A stretch of 64,000 nucleotides of DNA from Planctomycetota bacterium (GTDB lineage Bacteria; Planctomycetota; B15-G4). Numbering within the stretch: the stretch's first letter is position 1; every line of letters begins with the position of its first letter. Shown piece after piece: positions 18,503-26,958 of this stretch. The DNA lies in assembly GCA_021604805.1 (NCBI GenBank), contig BQJR01000003.1, positions 744,001-808,000 of the forward strand. Reading direction: 5' to 3'. Position numbers and translations under genes: made by a program. The notes beneath the pieces were generated by a model, which saw nothing but the letters and a program-made list of their open reading frames with translations, ran no database searches and was not told the DNA's origin.

Positions 18503-18696
18503 GGGCTCAGCTCGGTGATCTGCGAGAAGCGGTCGGGCCGCGCCACGAGACGTCTCGAGGCGACCTCAACACAAAGGTGGCCGAACGTTACTCGATCCGC
18601 CGGGCGCGGTGAACCCCAGCGCGGCCCGATCAGCGCTCAGGAGCGCGGCGCGGGCCCTCTCGCTCGCACCGCGCCTGGCGCCCGACCGGCCGGACG

Positions 18697-19137
18697 TCAC
18701 TCGCCGATGTCCTCGTTCCAGAGCTCCGGGCGCGCGGCGATGAAGGACTTCATCAGCGCGACGCAGCGCGGGTCGTCCACGATCTCGAGCTGCACGCCAC
18801 GGCTGCGCACGTACGCCTCGGGCCCTTGGAAGGTTTCGTTCTCACCGACGACCACGCGCGGGATGCCGTAGAGCAACGCGCTGCCGCTGCACATGTCGCA
18901 GGGTGAGAGTGTGGAGTAGAGCGTGGAACGCTTGTAGTCGGCGGCGCTCAAGCGTCCCGCGTTCTCGAGCGCGTCCATCTCGGCGTGCAGGATCGCGCTG
19001 CCGCGTTGCACGCGCCGGTTGTGCCCGCGCCCCACGATCTCGCCGTCGAGCACGAGCACCGAACCGATCGGGATGCCGCCTTCCGCCAAGCCGAGTTCCG
19101 CCTCCGCAACGGCGGCGTCCATGAACGGGTCTGCCAT
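18697..19137 (-). CDS. cytosine deaminase, yeast Fcy1-like zinc enzyme
   Basis: The 146-residue protein is a cytidine-deaminase-fold enzyme with zinc ligands His51 in HAE (Glu53 the proton shuttle) and Cys80/Cys83 in SPCDMC. It strikingly follows the fungal cytosine deaminase Fcy1: the GGIPIG start, GRGHNRRVQRGSA, LENAGRLSA, the YGIPRVVVGEN strand and a C-terminus ending EDIGE, which in yeast is part of the active-site cap. Fcy1 converts cytosine to uracil. The gene is divergent from a uracil/xanthine-type permease heading a pyrimidine catabolic operon, which supports this reaction. Function by recall of the Fcy1 sequence, not by a search. Confidence 0.82.
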   Translation of the reverse strand: MADPFMDAAVAEAELGLAEGGIPIGSVLVLDGEIVGRGHNRRVQRGSAILHAEMDALENAGRLSAADYKRSTLYSTLSPCDMCSGSALLYGIPRVVVGENETFQGPEAYVRSRGVQLEIVDDPRCVALMKSFIAARPELWNEDIGE

Positions 19138-19163
19138 GCTGATTCACTCCATCGAGTCGCTAA

Positions 19164-19200
19164 GCTGGGAAGCCACGTGCTTCCTCGCGGGGTTCCCAGC
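19164..19200. promoter_or_regulatory. nested palindromes in the divergent deaminase/permease promoter region
   Basis: The 65-bp region between two divergent genes holds a perfect inverted repeat GCTGGGAA (19164-19171) / TTCCCAGC (19193-19200). Overlapping it is a compact palindrome GGAAGC-CACGT-GCTTCC (19168-19184). The right arm of the larger repeat ends three bases before the permease ATG, where it would cover the ribosome-binding site. It could be an operator for a dimeric pyrimidine-responsive repressor, or an RNA hairpin on the permease mRNA. Confidence 0.45.
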
Positions 19201-19202
19201 AT

Positions 19203-20576
19203 ATGGCGAAGGACCTGATCTACGGCATCGATGACGTGCCGCCCGCGCGCCTGGCGATCCCGCTCGGCTTCCAGCACTACCTCACGATGTTCGGATCCAC
19301 GGTCGCGATCCCGCTGATCATGGCCGGCCCGCTCGGCATCGCCGACGACCCCGTGTCGCTCGGCCTGCTCATCGGCACCATGTTCTTCGTGAGCGGCATC
19401 GCCACGCTGCTGCAGACCACCTGGGGCAACCGACTCCCCATCGTGCAGGGCGGCACCTTCTCGTTCCTCGCGCCGGCCATCGCGATCTGCAGCATGGCGA
19501 GTTTGGCCGACGCCGGCTTCGAGGTGCGCATGCGTCACGTGCAAGGTGCGGTGATCGCGGGCGCGCTCGTGGAGATGTTGATCGGTTACTCCGGGTTGGT
19601 CGGCAAGTTCCTGCGCTTCGTCGGCCCCATCACCATCGCGCCGACGATCGCGCTCATCGGCCTCTCACTGTTCGAGTTCGGCGCGCCCAAGGCCGGCGAA
19701 GACTGGCGCATCGGCGGCCTCACGATCGTGTTGATCGTGCTCTTCTCGCAGTACTTGCGACGTAGCCACCGAGCCTTCGAGCTGTTCCCGATCACGCTCG
19801 GCATCGTGGGCGCATGGGGAACGGCCTGGGCGCTGACACGCATGGGCGTCTTCCAAGAGGGCGACGCGTCCTTCGTGCAGACCACGCAACTCGCGGCCGC
19901 GCCGCTCGTGCGCGTGCCTTACCCGTTCCAATGGGGCATGCCGATCTTCGGCGTCGCCGCTTTCGTGGGCATGGCGGCTGGCTTCATGGCCTCGATCGTG
20001 GAGAGCGTGGGCGACTACTACGCCTGCGCGCGCTTGTCGGGCGCACCCACCCCCACCGCGCGAAGCGTGAGCGCTGGCATCGGCATGGAAGGCGTGGGCT
20101 GCTTGATCGCCGGCATCTTCGGCACGGGCAACGGCACCACGAGTTACTCGGAGAACATCGGCGCCATCGGACTCACGCGCGTCGGTAGCCGACGCGTGGT
20201 GCAAGTCGGCGCGGCGATCATGATCGTGCTCGCGATCTTCGGGAAGTTCGGCGCGCTCTTCACCACGATCCCGAGCCCGGTGGTCGGCGGCATGTACTGC
20301 GCGATGTTCGGGATGATCGCGGCGGTCGGGCTGTCGAGCTTGCAGTTCGTCGACCTGAACTCGGGGCGCAACTTGTTCATCTTGGGCTTCGCGTTGTTCA
20401 TGGGCTTGTCGGTGCCCGAGTACTTCAAGGCCAACGCCGTGACGGCCGGTCCGGAGTGGTTGCGCAACATCGTGAACACGCTCGGGCAGACCGGCATGGC
20501 CGTGGGTGCCTTCCTCGCGCTGCTGCTCGACAACACGATCCCTGGCACGCGCGAGGAACGCGGACTCACGCGTTGA
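19203..20576 (+). CDS. NCS2 uracil/xanthine permease
   Basis: The 457-residue protein is a polytopic membrane protein with about 12-14 hydrophobic segments. NCS2 landmarks are visible: FQHYLTMFGSTVAIPL near the start, LLQTTWGNRLPIVQGGTFSFLAP, the family motif region around FVGMAAGFMASIVESVGDYYACARLSG, and GTGNGTTSYSENIGAIGLTRVGSRRVVQ. NCS2 carriers take up uracil, xanthine or urate with protons or sodium. Its position at the head of the pyrimidine catabolic genes suggests uracil or cytosine/thymine uptake. The start is the ATG at 19203; the next gene follows after 100 bp. Confidence 0.88.
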   Translation: MAKDLIYGIDDVPPARLAIPLGFQHYLTMFGSTVAIPLIMAGPLGIADDPVSLGLLIGTMFFVSGIATLLQTTWGNRLPIVQGGTFSFLAPAIAICSMASLADAGFEVRMRHVQGAVIAGALVEMLIGYSGLVGKFLRFVGPITIAPTIALIGLSLFEFGAPKAGEDWRIGGLTIVLIVLFSQYLRRSHRAFELFPITLGIVGAWGTAWALTRMGVFQEGDASFVQTTQLAAAPLVRVPYPFQWGMPIFGVAAFVGMAAGFMASIVESVGDYYACARLSGAPTPTARSVSAGIGMEGVGCLIAGIFGTGNGTTSYSENIGAIGLTRVGSRRVVQVGAAIMIVLAIFGKFGALFTTIPSPVVGGMYCAMFGMIAAVGLSSLQFVDLNSGRNLFILGFALFMGLSVPEYFKANAVTAGPEWLRNIVNTLGQTGMAVGAFLALLLDNTIPGTREERGLTR

Positions 20577-20676
20577 AGCGCATCGCTTTCCCACGCCCGC
20601 GCTGCCGGGATCAGTGGCTTGCCGCGCGGATCCTCGATACGATCGGCGCCTCGCAACACTGAGGAAAGGAAGCCGC

Positions 20677-22122
20677 ATGTCCGATCTCCGACTGGCCAAC
20701 TACATCGGAGGGGCCTGGACGGCCTCCGACGCCAAGCAGCAGCACGACGTGCTCAACCCGGCGACCACCGAGCTCATCGCGCAGGTGCCCATGGGCGGCA
20801 CCGCCGAGGTCGACGCCGCGGTGCAAGCCGCGCGCGCGGCCTACGCGAGCTGGCGTCGCACGCCGGTGGTCGACCGCGTGCAGCCGCTCTACCGACTCAA
20901 GGCACTGCTCGAACAGCACGCGCCCGAACTCGCCGCAACCGTCACGCGCGAGAACGGCAAAAACCTCGCCGAAGCCATGGGCAGCGTGCGCCGCGGCATC
21001 CAGATGGTCGAGGTCGCCATCGGCGCGCCGAGCTTGATGCTCGGTCAGTCACTCGAAGACGTCGCGAGCGGCATCGACTGCACGTCGGTGCGTCAGCCCA
21101 TGGGCGTGTTCGCTGCCATCGCGCCGTTCAACTTCCCGGCCATGGTGCCGATGTGGTTCTTCCCGTTCGCGGTCGCCTGCGGCAACACCTTTATCGTGAA
21201 GCCGTCGGAGCAGACGCCGCTCAGCCAGCAGCTCATGTTCGAGCTGATCCACGAAGCCGAGTTCCCGGCCGGCGTGCTCAACATGGTGCACGGCGGGAAA
21301 GACGCCGTGACCGCGATCATCGAACACCCCGACATCGAAGGCGTGTCCTTCGTGGGCAGCAGCCCCGTGGCCGAGCTCGTGTATCGCGAGTGCGGCAAGC
21401 AGGGCAAGCGCGTGCAAGCGCTCGGCGGCGCGAAGAACTTCGTGGTCGTGATGCCCGACGCCGACCGCGAGTTCACGGTGAAGGCGATCGTCGACTCGGC
21501 CTTCGGTTGCTGCGGTGAACGTTGTCTCGCGGCGGCCGTGGTGCTCGCCGTGGGCGACTCGCACGAGTGGCTGCGCAAGGGCCTGCTCGAAGAGATGCCC
21601 AAGGTCACTGTCGGCGACGGCAGCAAACCCGGCATCGACATGGGTCCGCTGATCACCAAGACGCACATGCAAAAGGTGCTCGGCTACATCGACGCGGGCG
21701 TGAACGAAGGCGCCGAACTCCTGCTCGACGGTCGCGGCATCGACACGGGCGAGAAGGGTTGGTTCGTCGGCCCCACGCTGTTCGACGGCGTGCACCCCGA
21801 GATGAGCATCGCGCGCGAAGAGATCTTCGGCCCGGTGCTCTGCGTGTCCAAGGTCGACACGCTCGACGACGCCATGCAGGCGATCCACAAGCACCCGCTC
21901 GCCAACGCCAGCTCGATCTTCACCACCGGCGGCAAGCACGCGCGTCAGTTCGGCTACGAGGTCGACGCCGCCATGGCCGGCGTGAACATCGGCGTGGCCG
22001 CGCCGATGGCCTTCTTCGGTTTCGGCGGCAGCAAGGGCAGCTTCTTCGGTGACCTCAAGGCGCACGGCCGCGAAGCCTTCGACTTCTACACCGATCGCAA
22101 GGTGATCATCAGCCGCTGGTAG
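20677..22122 (+). CDS. (methyl)malonate-semialdehyde dehydrogenase, CoA-acylating
   Basis: The 481-residue aldehyde dehydrogenase starts at the ATG at 20677 after GAGGAAAGGA. It follows the MMSDH subfamily: YIGGAW at the start, CTSVRQPMGVFAAIAPFNFP, the NAD-binding SFVGSSPVAELVY, and the catalytic cysteine in CCGERCLAA (Cys283), where classical aldehyde dehydrogenases have a different context. MMSDH oxidises malonate semialdehyde or methylmalonate semialdehyde to acetyl-CoA or propionyl-CoA with release of CO2. In this locus it would finish the breakdown of the products of beta-alanine (from uracil) or beta-aminoisobutyrate (from thymine) transamination. Confidence 0.85.
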   Translation: MSDLRLANYIGGAWTASDAKQQHDVLNPATTELIAQVPMGGTAEVDAAVQAARAAYASWRRTPVVDRVQPLYRLKALLEQHAPELAATVTRENGKNLAEAMGSVRRGIQMVEVAIGAPSLMLGQSLEDVASGIDCTSVRQPMGVFAAIAPFNFPAMVPMWFFPFAVACGNTFIVKPSEQTPLSQQLMFELIHEAEFPAGVLNMVHGGKDAVTAIIEHPDIEGVSFVGSSPVAELVYRECGKQGKRVQALGGAKNFVVVMPDADREFTVKAIVDSAFGCCGERCLAAAVVLAVGDSHEWLRKGLLEEMPKVTVGDGSKPGIDMGPLITKTHMQKVLGYIDAGVNEGAELLLDGRGIDTGEKGWFVGPTLFDGVHPEMSIAREEIFGPVLCVSKVDTLDDAMQAIHKHPLANASSIFTTGGKHARQFGYEVDAAMAGVNIGVAAPMAFFGFGGSKGSFFGDLKAHGREAFDFYTDRKVIISRW

Positions 22123-22168
22123 TCCCGCCGCATCACAACTCGCTTCCTCTTGTTGTTGGAGACCCGAC

Positions 22169-23041
22169 GTGCCGAGAATCGTCAAGGCAGGCCTCGTGCA
22201 GTGCAGCAACCCGATCAACGACGAGAGCCGGTCCGTCGCCGAGATCCAGCAGGCGGCGCTCGAACATCACCTGCCCTTCATCGACGAAGCCGGCAAGCGC
22301 GGCGTGCAGATCCTCGGGCTGCAAGAGATCTTCAACGGGCCGTACTTCTGCCCGGGGCAAGACCCGCGCTGGTACGAAGCCGCCGAAGCCGTGCCCGGCC
22401 CGATGACCGAGCTCATGTCGGAGTACGCGCGCAAATACGAAATGGTGATCGTGGTGCCGGTGTATGAGCGCGAGCAAGCCGGCGTGTACTACAACACCGC
22501 CGCCGTGATCGATGCCGACGGCAGCTACCTCGGCAAGTACCGCAAGAACCACATCCCGCAGACGAGCGGCTTCTGGGAGAAGTACTACTTCAAGCCCGGC
22601 AACCTCGGCTACCCGGTCTTCGAAACACGCTACGCCAAGGTCGGCGTGTACATCTGCTACGACCGGCACTTCCCCGAGGGCGCGCGCGCACTCGGTTTGA
22701 ACGGCGCCGAGATCGTGTTCAACCCGTCGGCCACGGTCGCGGGTTTGTCGCAGTACTTGTGGAAGCTCGAGCAGCCGGCGCACGCCGTGGCGAACGGGTA
22801 CTACGTGGGCGCGAGCAACCGCGTCGGCACCGAAGAGCCTTGGAACATCGGCAAGTTCTACGGCAGCAGTTACTTCGTGAACCCGCGCGGTGAGTTCCTA
22901 GCTGAAGGCAGCGAGACCGACGACGAACTCGTCGTCGCCGACCTCGACCTCGAGATGATCGAAGAGGTGCGACGCACGTGGCAGTTCTATCGCGACCGTC
23001 GCCCCGAAACGTACGACGACCTGTGCGACCTGCTTCCCTGA
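22169..23041 (+). CDS. beta-ureidopropionase (N-carbamoyl-beta-alanine amidohydrolase)
   Basis: The 290-residue nitrilase-superfamily protein starts with GTG preceded by GGAG. The catalytic triad is visible: Glu53 in LQEIFNGPYF, Lys126 in KYRKNHIPQ and Cys163 in VYICYDRHFPEG. The QEIFNGPYFC segment and the CYDRHFPEG(A)RALGLNGAE run are characteristic of the beta-ureidopropionase / N-carbamoyl-amino acid hydrolase branch. The enzyme hydrolyses N-carbamoyl-beta-alanine to beta-alanine, CO2 and ammonia, the third step of reductive pyrimidine breakdown. Its partner for the second step is encoded 13 bp downstream. Confidence 0.9.
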   Translation: MPRIVKAGLVQCSNPINDESRSVAEIQQAALEHHLPFIDEAGKRGVQILGLQEIFNGPYFCPGQDPRWYEAAEAVPGPMTELMSEYARKYEMVIVVPVYEREQAGVYYNTAAVIDADGSYLGKYRKNHIPQTSGFWEKYYFKPGNLGYPVFETRYAKVGVYICYDRHFPEGARALGLNGAEIVFNPSATVAGLSQYLWKLEQPAHAVANGYYVGASNRVGTEEPWNIGKFYGSSYFVNPRGEFLAEGSETDDELVVADLDLEMIEEVRRTWQFYRDRRPETYDDLCDLLP

Positions 23042-23054
23042 GCGAGGACACAAC

Positions 23055-24428
23055 ATGGGCATCCTGATCAAGGGCGGCACGGTGGTCACGGCGCTCGACC
23101 AATGGGTCGGCGACGTGCGCTGCGACGACGGCAAGATCACCGAGCTCGGCCCCGACCTCGCAGCGAACTCCGGCGACGAAGTCGTCGACGCGGCGAGCCA
23201 GTACGTGTTCCCCGGCGGCATCGACCCGCACGTGCACATGGAGATGCCCTTCATGGGCACGGTCTCGAGCGACGACTTCGAAACCGGCACCGCGGCGGGC
23301 GTGGCCGGCGGCACCACGTCGATCATCGACTTCGTGATCCCCGGGCGCGGCGACGACCTCATGGAGACGCTCGGCGTGTGGCACGAACGTGCCGACAAGG
23401 CCGTGTCCGACTACGCCTTCCACATGGCCGTCACCTGGTGGGGCGACGACACCGCCGAGCACATGCGCCGCTGCGTCCAAGAAGAGGGCATCCCCTCCTT
23501 CAAGACCTTCATGGCCTACCGCGGCGCCATCGGTGTCGACGACATCGAGCTGATCAAGATCATGAACACGGCGCGCGAGCTCGGCGCGCTCACCACCGTG
23601 CACGCCGAACACGGCGACATGGTTGTGGACCTGCAAGACAAGCTGTTCGCGGAAGGCAAGCGCGAGCCGAAGCACCATGCCTTGTCGCGCCCCGCGCCGC
23701 TCGAAGGCGAAGCCACGAGCCGCGCGATCATGTTGGCGCGCATGACGCGCGAACCGCTCTACGTGGTTCACGTCACCTGTCAGCAGGCGGCGCACGCGAT
23801 CACCGAAGCGCGCGAGCGCGGGCAGAACGTGATCGGCGAGACCTGCCCGCAGTACCTGCTGCTCGACGCCAGCGTGTACGAGAAGCCCGACTTCGAAGGC
23901 GCGGCCTACGTGATGTCGCCGCCGATCCGTCCGCTCGGTCACCAAGAGTATCTGTGGGCCGGATTGAAGGCCGGCACGCTGCAAGTCGTGGCCACCGATC
24001 ACTGCCCGTTCAACCAGGCCGGCCAGAAAGAGATGGGCCGCGACGACTTCCGTCTGATCCCGAACGGCGCCGCCGGCATCCAGCACCGTCTCTCACTCAT
24101 GTACACCTACGGCGTGCTGCAGGACCGACTCACGCTCAACGAGTTCGTGGATGTCACGAGCACGCGCGCGGCCAAGATCTTCGGACTGTATCCGCGCAAG
24201 GGCGCCATCGCGCTCGGCTCCGACGCCGACCTCGTGGTGTGGGACCCGGCCGCCACCGGCACGATCTCCGCCGCCACACACCACCACCGCTGCGACCGCA
24301 ACATCTTCGAAGGTTTCGAAACCAAGGGCGCGCCGAGCACGGTGATCGTGAACGGCCGCGTGCAGTTCCAAGACGGCGACCTGCGCGTGACCAAAGGCGC
24401 CGGCCGCTACCTGAAGAGGAGCCTCTGA
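23055..24428 (+). CDS. dihydropyrimidinase (D-hydantoinase family)
   Basis: The 457-residue amidohydrolase starts at the ATG at 23055 with GAGGA upstream. The binuclear metal ligands are in place: His59 and His61 in DPHVHMEMP, the carbamylated Lys150 in SFKTFMAY, His183 in TVHAEHG, a further His in YVVHVTC, and Asp in ATDHCPF. Length and motifs match dihydropyrimidinase/hydantoinase. It opens dihydrouracil or dihydrothymine to the N-carbamoyl-beta-amino acid. The stop codon overlaps the start of the aminotransferase gene by one base (TGATG), which suggests coupled translation. Confidence 0.92.
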   Translation: MGILIKGGTVVTALDQWVGDVRCDDGKITELGPDLAANSGDEVVDAASQYVFPGGIDPHVHMEMPFMGTVSSDDFETGTAAGVAGGTTSIIDFVIPGRGDDLMETLGVWHERADKAVSDYAFHMAVTWWGDDTAEHMRRCVQEEGIPSFKTFMAYRGAIGVDDIELIKIMNTARELGALTTVHAEHGDMVVDLQDKLFAEGKREPKHHALSRPAPLEGEATSRAIMLARMTREPLYVVHVTCQQAAHAITEARERGQNVIGETCPQYLLLDASVYEKPDFEGAAYVMSPPIRPLGHQEYLWAGLKAGTLQVVATDHCPFNQAGQKEMGRDDFRLIPNGAAGIQHRLSLMYTYGVLQDRLTLNEFVDVTSTRAAKIFGLYPRKGAIALGSDADLVVWDPAATGTISAATHHHRCDRNIFEGFETKGAPSTVIVNGRVQFQDGDLRVTKGAGRYLKRSL

Positions 24429-25777
24429 TGACCACGTCCGACTCTGCACCCAAAGCGGCCGGCGGCAAAGGCGGCACCCCCACCGCTGCCGAGGTCCTCG
24501 CGAAACACAAAGCGCACTTGCTGCCTTCGGTGACGAACTACTACGCCGAGCCCGTGGTGCTCGACCACGGCAAAGGCACGCGCCTCACCGACGTGAACGG
24601 CCGCGAGTACCTCGACTTCTTCGGCGGGATCCTCACCGTGTCGGTCGGGCATTGCGACGACCGCGTCACGGGCGCGCTCAAGGCGCAGATCGATCGTCTC
24701 GGCCATGTGTCCACGCTCTACCCCACGCTGCCGATCGTGGAACTCGCCGAACGCATGGCGCAGATCACGCCGGGCAAGTTGAACAAGTCGATGTTCACGG
24801 CCTCGGGCACGGAGGCCGACGAGACCGCGGTCGCGCTCGCGCAGGTGTTCACCGAGTCCACCGAGTTGATCGCGCTGCGGCACGGCTACTCCGGCCGCTC
24901 GCTGCTCGCGCAGTCGCTCACGGCGCACAGCAACTACCGCTCGGTGCCCACGCAGATCGCCGGCATCAAGCACGCGCCCGCGCCCTACTGCTACCGCTGC
25001 CCGCTCAAACTCACCTACCCGAGCTGCGAGGTCGCCTGCGCGCAAGACCTCGAAGAACTCATCCAGACCACGACCACCGGCAAGATCGCGGGCTTCCTGG
25101 CCGAGCCGATCCAAGGCGTGGGCGGCTTCGTCACGCCGCCGAAGGAGTACTTCAAGGTGGCCGTCGACATCGTGCGCAAGTACGGCGGCGTGTTCATCTG
25201 CGACGAAGTGCAAACCGGCTTCGGCCGCACGGGCGGCAAGTTGTTCGGCATCGAACACTACGGCGTGGAGCCCGACATCATGACCATGGCCAAGGGTGTC
25301 GCGAACGGCATGCCCTTGGGTGTGACGATCGCCACCGACGAGATCGCGAACGCCTTCAAAGCCGCCACGATCTCCACCTTTGGCGGCAACCCGATGAGCG
25401 CGGCCGCCGCGCTCGCCACCCTCGATGTGATCCAAGGCGACGACCTCGCCAGCAACGCCGAGAAGCAAGGTGCGCGCCTGCGAGCCGGGCTCGAAGAGCT
25501 GCAGCGCCGTCATCACAAGGAGATGGGCGACGTGCGCGGCATGGGCCTGATGCAAGCCATCGAGTTCGTCGTCGACGAAACCGGCGGCGATCGCACGCCG
25601 AACGCCGAAGCCACCGGGCGCTTCTTCGAAGCCGCCAAGGCGCGCGGCCTGCTCGTCGGCAAGGGCGGGCTCTACGGCAACGTGGTGCGCATCGCACCGG
25701 CGCTCAACATCAGCGCCGACGAAATCGACGAAGCACTCGCCATCATGGGCGACGCCCTCGCGGAGGCCCTCGCATGA
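24428..25777 (+). CDS. class-III aminotransferase, probable beta-alanine transaminase
   Basis: The 449-residue PLP enzyme starts at the ATG at 24428 after AAGAGGAG. It has the class-III motifs MFTASGTEADETA, the FICDEVQTGFGRTGG segment (Asp259 binds the pyridine nitrogen) and the Schiff-base lysine Lys289 in TMAKGVANGMPLG. A Cys-containing insert (YCYRCPLKLTYPSCEVAC) lies at about 187-204, as in AGXT2-like alanine-glyoxylate / beta-alanine-pyruvate aminotransferases. In this operon it would turn beta-alanine into malonate semialdehyde. It overlaps the dihydropyrimidine dehydrogenase gene by 4 bp. The amino acceptor (pyruvate or glyoxylate) is not determinable. Confidence 0.85.
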   Translation: MTTSDSAPKAAGGKGGTPTAAEVLAKHKAHLLPSVTNYYAEPVVLDHGKGTRLTDVNGREYLDFFGGILTVSVGHCDDRVTGALKAQIDRLGHVSTLYPTLPIVELAERMAQITPGKLNKSMFTASGTEADETAVALAQVFTESTELIALRHGYSGRSLLAQSLTAHSNYRSVPTQIAGIKHAPAPYCYRCPLKLTYPSCEVACAQDLEELIQTTTTGKIAGFLAEPIQGVGGFVTPPKEYFKVAVDIVRKYGGVFICDEVQTGFGRTGGKLFGIEHYGVEPDIMTMAKGVANGMPLGVTIATDEIANAFKAATISTFGGNPMSAAAALATLDVIQGDDLASNAEKQGARLRAGLEELQRRHHKEMGDVRGMGLMQAIEFVVDETGGDRTPNAEATGRFFEAAKARGLLVGKGGLYGNVVRIAPALNISADEIDEALAIMGDALAEALA

Positions 25778-26874
25778 CCGACCTCAGCACGACCGTCAAC
25801 GGCATCAAGTTCAAGAACCCGTTCTTGCTCGCGTCGGGACCGCCCGGCACGAACGCCAAGGTCATCCAGCGCACCTTCGACCTCGGCTGGGGGGGCATGG
25901 TCTGCAAGACGATCAGCCTCGACAACAGCAAGGTGATCAACACGATCCCGCGCTACGGCAAGCTGCCCGCCGACGAAGGCGGCAAGCGCTTCATCGGCTT
26001 CCAGAACATCGAGCTGATCTCCGACCGCCCCTTCGATGTCTGGCTCGACGACCTCGCGGCCTGCAAGGCGAGCCACCCTGATCACGTGCTCATCGCGTCG
26101 ATCATGGAGGAGTACAACAAGGATGCGTGGGTCGAGATCACTGAGCGTGTCGCCGCCACCGGTGTCGACGGTTTCGAGCTGAACCTGTCCTGCCCGCACG
26201 GCATGCCCGAGCGCACGATGGGCGCGGCCATGGGTCAGAACCCGGAGATGGTGCGCGACGTGGTCGGTTGGGTGCGCGGCGCAACGTCGCTCCCGGTGTG
26301 GGCCAAGATGACGCCCAACATCACCGACATCCGCGTGCCCTCACGCGCCGCCGTCGACGCGGGCGCGCACGGCGTGTCGGCGATCAACACGATCCTCGGC
26401 GTGGTCGGCATCAACCTCGACACGCTGCGTCCGATGCCCACGGTGGAAGGCTACAGCGAACCCGGCGGCTACTCCGGTCGCGCCGTGCGCCCGATCGCGC
26501 TGCGCCAAGTGATGGAGGTCGCACGCGCCTGCCCCGAAGCCACCGTGTCGGGCATGGGCGGCGTGGAAACGGGCGACGACGCCGCCATGTTCCTGCTCGT
26601 GGGCGCCAGCACCGTGCAAGTCTGCACCGCCGCCATGCTGCAGGGCTACGAGATGATCGACGACCTGCTGAGCGGTCTCTCGAAGTTCATGGAGAAGCAC
26701 GACTTCAAGAGCGTGTCGGAGATCGTGGGCAAGAGCCTGCCCTTCTTCACGACGCACGCCGACCTGGTCGACCGCCAACGCAAGGCGCGCCGCGAACACG
26801 CCGAGCAGTCGAGCCGCGACGAGAACTGGAAGGGCGACATCGCCGGCGAGACCGACGCGCTGGTCACCGACTGA
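25774..26874 (+). CDS. dihydropyrimidine dehydrogenase catalytic subunit (PreA-like, no ferredoxin tail)
   Basis: The 366-residue FMN-binding barrel starts at the ATG at 25774. It matches the dihydropyrimidine-dehydrogenase class: PFLLASGPPGTNA near the start, the flavin-contact region around VCKTI, and the active-site loop LNLSCPHGMPERTMGAAMGQ with the proton-donor Cys140. The C-terminal 70 residues contain no cysteine, so the two 4Fe-4S clusters found at the end of E. coli PreA and in the mammalian enzyme are absent, and no PreT-like flavoprotein gene is adjacent. The enzyme should reduce uracil or thymine (or run the reverse) with an unidentified electron donor. Confidence 0.87.
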   Translation: MTDLSTTVNGIKFKNPFLLASGPPGTNAKVIQRTFDLGWGGMVCKTISLDNSKVINTIPRYGKLPADEGGKRFIGFQNIELISDRPFDVWLDDLAACKASHPDHVLIASIMEEYNKDAWVEITERVAATGVDGFELNLSCPHGMPERTMGAAMGQNPEMVRDVVGWVRGATSLPVWAKMTPNITDIRVPSRAAVDAGAHGVSAINTILGVVGINLDTLRPMPTVEGYSEPGGYSGRAVRPIALRQVMEVARACPEATVSGMGGVETGDDAAMFLLVGASTVQVCTAAMLQGYEMIDDLLSGLSKFMEKHDFKSVSEIVGKSLPFFTTHADLVDRQRKARREHAEQSSRDENWKGDIAGETDALVTD

Positions 26875-26958
26875 ACCGCGCAAGGGGGCGTCCCACCATG
26901 CGCCCGTGCACACTCAGCCTGGCAGTCTCACTGTCATTGCTCGCGGCGCGCGGGAAGC

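Noticed and set aside
23102..25777. 891-residue plus-strand frame covering dihydropyrimidinase and aminotransferase genes
   Set aside because: The first half is an out-of-frame reading of dihydropyrimidinase; the aminotransferase has its own ATG and Shine-Dalgarno at 24428.
24652..26874. 740-residue plus-strand frame ending in dihydropyrimidine dehydrogenase
   Set aside because: The upstream portion is an out-of-frame reading of the aminotransferase gene; the true start overlaps the aminotransferase stop at 25774.
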